From assembly GCA_938023705.1 (NCBI GenBank), contig CALJDJ010000001.1:1-18645 (forward strand): a DNA stretch of 18,645 bases, written 5' to 3'. Numbering within the stretch: position 1 is the stretch's first letter; each line of letters starts with the position of its first letter. Of this stretch, positions 17,199 to 18,645 are shown piece after piece. The notes under the pieces were generated by a model that saw nothing but the letters and a program-made list of their open reading frames with translations, was not told the DNA's origin and did no database searches. Source of the DNA: an uncultured Collinsella sp. (GTDB lineage: Bacteria > Actinomycetota > Coriobacteriia > Coriobacteriales > Coriobacteriaceae). A program made the translations under genes and the position numbers.

Positions 17199-18370
17199 CT
17201 ATCGCTTCCCATTGTCAGTTTCTTTTGGTAATCAGATAATGCTTGCCGAGCCCGATCTTCAATTTCTTGAGCAATATAAACCGTTTGAGACTCTAAACTT
17301 GAGTCGCCACGTAACATTGCCAAAGCTTGCTTTCTACGGTCCTCTTCAAGACCTGCCTCTCGCAATGCCCTTTCCATTCGAGTCGAGAATGTATGCCGCA
17401 ATGCTTTCGGAGTCAGTATTTCTGGCAAGTAGTCCGGATATGCACTCCTTAGACGAGTAAAAAGTTGTGTCAGTGATGAATGGGACAACGGGTTGCCTTC
17501 ATCACTTAAGATCAAATAATCACTAGATTTACTCGATTTAGATTCTAGGCTCTCCCTCATTTCGACAATGTATCTGTCTAACATCCGTAGAAAGTGGCTA
17601 CCCTCAAGCGGCAATACTCGACCACTGCGCTTAACACTGGGTCTGGGCCTTCTCTCGTCATTTGGATCGGGTGGTCTTCGTTGAATAGTTACCGACGAAA
17701 TTGCCCCAATATTAATATCTTCAACCCGAAGACTAAGAAGCTCCCCTGGACGGAGTCCACAGTTAAGCATCAATGATACTGCGACAAAGTTTCGATACTT
17801 AATCGGCTCGTAAAAAGCGAAAGAGTCAGCGCTCTCAGGGTTGAGACAATTAACTAAGAATCTGGCTTCATCCTCTGTCAAAGCTTTTCGGCTAATACCA
17901 GCACTCTTTGGACTATTAATAAAACCTTTCTCAATCCACGCGATGATTCGCTTTCTAGACTCTTGTATCGAGTCATACTGGCTATCATTCGATGGTAGAG
18001 ACGACAAATAGACATCAATCTCCCAGACGAAATACTGGCGTATTGTGGCTAATCGACTATTAAACGTATGCGGGGCAACAACCTTGCTTTCGATCTCCAT
18101 GTCTTTTCTCAAAAACTCTAGCAAGCTTCCTCTAAATTCAGCTTCCGAGAAAAGCGCACCGTTTTTTAGTCTCGAGTGCATGTCGATCCGATGAACGTTG
18201 AACCATCGATACAAAACAGACAGCTCACGAAGGTTTCTAATGAGGGTATTTGTGCTTAAGTTTCGTCTTCCCATCACAAACTCGTTAGGAGACGGGATTG
18301 GTAAACCATCATCATCTAGAAGTATTGGTAATAGATCACCAGAACTGTGTACAACGGTTTCAACTCTCAC
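17195..18370 (-). CDS. Tyrosine recombinase/integrase (IntA/TnpA-like)
   Basis: The roughly 391-aa product has a SAM-like core-binding domain (about 30-125) followed by a catalytic domain. The motifs are R209 in NCGLRPGELLSLR, TPKALRHTFSTRM (box II with Lys at the first His position, R327 as second Arg), LRGDSSLESQ where Asp replaces the usual His, and nucleophile candidate Y367 in QTVYIAQE. Numbering counts from a GTG at 18376. I prefer the GTG at 18370 because AAAGGGG lies five bases before it and is too close to the first GTG. It is the first gene of the module and faces away from ssb, with a promoter and direct repeats directly upstream. It is the best candidate for the enzyme acting on the nearby element end. 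Confidence 0.82.
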   Translation of the reverse strand: MRVETVVHSSGDLLPILLDDDGLPIPSPNEFVMGRRNLSTNTLIRNLRELSVLYRWFNVHRIDMHSRLKNGALFSEAEFRGSLLEFLRKDMEIESKVVAPHTFNSRLATIRQYFVWEIDVYLSSLPSNDSQYDSIQESRKRIIAWIEKGFINSPKSAGISRKALTEDEARFLVNCLNPESADSFAFYEPIKYRNFVAVSLMLNCGLRPGELLSLRVEDINIGAISSVTIQRRPPDPNDERRPRPSVKRSGRVLPLEGSHFLRMLDRYIVEMRESLESKSSKSSDYLILSDEGNPLSHSSLTQLFTRLRSAYPDYLPEILTPKALRHTFSTRMERALREAGLEEDRRKQALAMLRGDSSLESQTVYIAQEIEDRARQALSDYQKKLTMGSDR

Positions 18371-18403
18371 AAACACCCCTTTGTTTACACTTTAGTCACC
18401 AAA

Positions 18404-18451
18404 GAACTTTTATATTTACATTTAATTTTATAAGCGAACTTTTATAATTAC
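18404..18451. repeat. Pair of 16-bp direct repeats at the element end
   Basis: GAACTTTTATATTTAC (18404-18419) and GAACTTTTATAATTAC (18436-18451) differ at one base and start 32 bp apart, about three helical turns. They sit between the ssb terminator and the first recombinase gene. Their place suggests recombinase or accessory-factor binding sites at the terminus of the element, and they also overlap the promoter of the recombinase operon. A regulatory operator pair is the alternative. Confidence 0.6.
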
Positions 18452-18455
18452 ACAA
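18427..18455 (-). promoter_or_regulatory. Candidate sigma-70 promoter of the recombinase operon
   Basis: On the minus strand TTGTGT (18450-18455) and TATAAA (18427-18432) are separated by 17 bases, with the -10 box close to consensus. Transcription would start near 18420 and reach the GTG at 18370 after about 50 bases. The promoter overlaps the upstream direct repeat, so binding of the recombinase or its accessory protein to the element end could repress it. Confidence 0.55.
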
Positions 18456-18465
18456 CCTTCGGACA

Positions 18466-18505
18466 ATAAAAAGCCCTCTTTTAACTTTACAGAAAAAAGA
18501 GGGCT
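18466..18505 (-). terminator. Rho-independent terminator of ssb
   Basis: AGCCCTCTTTT (18472-18482) and AAAAGAGGGCT (18495-18505) are a perfect 11-bp inverted repeat around a 12-base loop. Read on the minus strand the stem is followed by TTTTTATT, a good U-tract. It lies 83 bp after the ssb stop, so ssb transcription is closed off before the recombinase genes. A-runs on the other side would also give some plus-strand activity. Confidence 0.85.
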
Positions 18506-18546
18506 CGAATGCTTATAACACACTAATTTAATTGGTTATTTATTTA

Positions 18547-18584
18547 GATAAATCTGTAAATAAATTTACATTTAAATATTTATC
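18547..18584. repeat. Nested AT-rich palindromes just downstream of ssb
   Basis: TGTAAAT (18555-18561) and ATTTACA (18564-18570) form a perfect inverted repeat with a 2-bp spacer. Around it GATAAAT (18547-18553) and ATTTATC (18578-18584) form a second matching pair. The inner arm shares ATTTACA with the right-end direct repeat. It may be a recombinase target or a chance product of AT-rich sequence. Confidence 0.4.
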
Positions 18585-18588
18585 AGGG

Positions 18589-18645
18589 CTAGAACGGAAT
18601 GTCATCATCAAAGTCCATCGGCGGCTCGTTAGACGGCGCTGCCGG
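18589..18645 (-). CDS. ssb: Single-stranded DNA-binding protein, C-terminal end (partial)
   Basis: Only the last 18 residues and stop are in the window: PAAPSNEPPMDFDDDIPF. The acidic tip DFDDDIPF is the highly conserved SSB tail through which RecQ, RecO, exonuclease I, PriA and other partners bind. The part preceding it is the usual Pro/Ala-rich linker. The gene continues beyond the right edge. The tail and terminator are intact, so whatever integrated here did not disrupt ssb. It provides the chromosomal anchor for the window. Confidence 0.95.
   Translation of the reverse strand, partial: PAAPSNEPPMDFDDDIPF

Larger units (their letters stand above)
352..18465. mobile_element. Putative integrative element carrying defence genes; left end not seen
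   Basis: The recombinase module lies right beside ssb, and everything to its left in the same orientation is accessory defence cargo, so the stretch is most simply one integrative element. The right end should fall between the ssb terminator and the first recombinase gene. No matching att copy was found at the left side of the window, so the left limit given is only the last cargo gene and the element may extend further. The four-gene core resembles the intA-tfp-intB-srap set of strand-biased circularizing integrative elements (described in Vibrio as Tn6283 and relatives). The gamma-mobile-trio islands and Tn554 are alternatives. Confidence 0.5.

Noticed and set aside
1..18645. CRISPR array, tRNA or rRNA genes
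   Set aside because: No regularly spaced repeats and no cloverleaf or ribosomal RNA signature were seen; the only close direct repeats are the pair near 18404-18451.

Overview
This window looks like one end of a defence-carrying integrative element lodged beside ssb in a gammaproteobacterium, probably a marine type. The support is the partial minus-strand gene at the right edge, which ends in PPMDFDDDIPF, the acidic tail of proteobacterial single-strand DNA-binding protein. It also rests on moderate base composition and gammaproteobacterial-looking hsd genes. The genus cannot be named from the sequence alone. Every confident gene lies on the minus strand, so transcription runs from the right edge to the left.

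Right edge (about 18377-18645): the 3' end of ssb, an AT-rich stretch with nested palindromes, a strong rho-independent terminator for ssb, then a probable element end. That end holds two near-identical 16-bp direct repeats and a promoter reading into the recombinase genes.

Recombination module (13129-18370): four translationally coupled genes overlapping by 4, 8 and 8 bp. Three encode tyrosine-recombinase-fold proteins (about 391, 532 and 669 aa) and the last a 158-aa coiled-coil protein. The order and sizes recall the intA-tfp-intB-srap core of strand-biased circularizing integrative elements, and more distantly TnpA/TnpB/TnpC of Tn554. The assignment is by architecture only.

Cargo (352-13092): first, a 437-aa protein with a C-terminal HEPN-like R-x4-H motif. 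Next comes a 79-aa putative DNA-binding regulator preceded by a 9-bp inverted-repeat operator candidate. Last is a compact composite operon: hsdM, hsdS, two DUF262 (GmrSD/RloF-like) genes, hsdR and a YgjP-type zinc peptidase. From hsdM to the peptidase each junction overlaps or is separated by 10 bp, so the type I restriction-modification genes and the DUF262 nuclease pair are probably co-expressed.

Two lesions stand out. hsdR is split by a frameshift near 3908-3913 that separates a 91-aa N-terminal piece from the PD-(D/E)xK/helicase body. hsdS carries a GC-rich insertion-like segment that adds about 43 residues before the usual start of the protein. If the hsdR frameshift is real, methylation should persist without type I restriction, while the DUF262 pair stays intact. 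The first 351 bases hold no convincing gene, and the other end of the element was not found.
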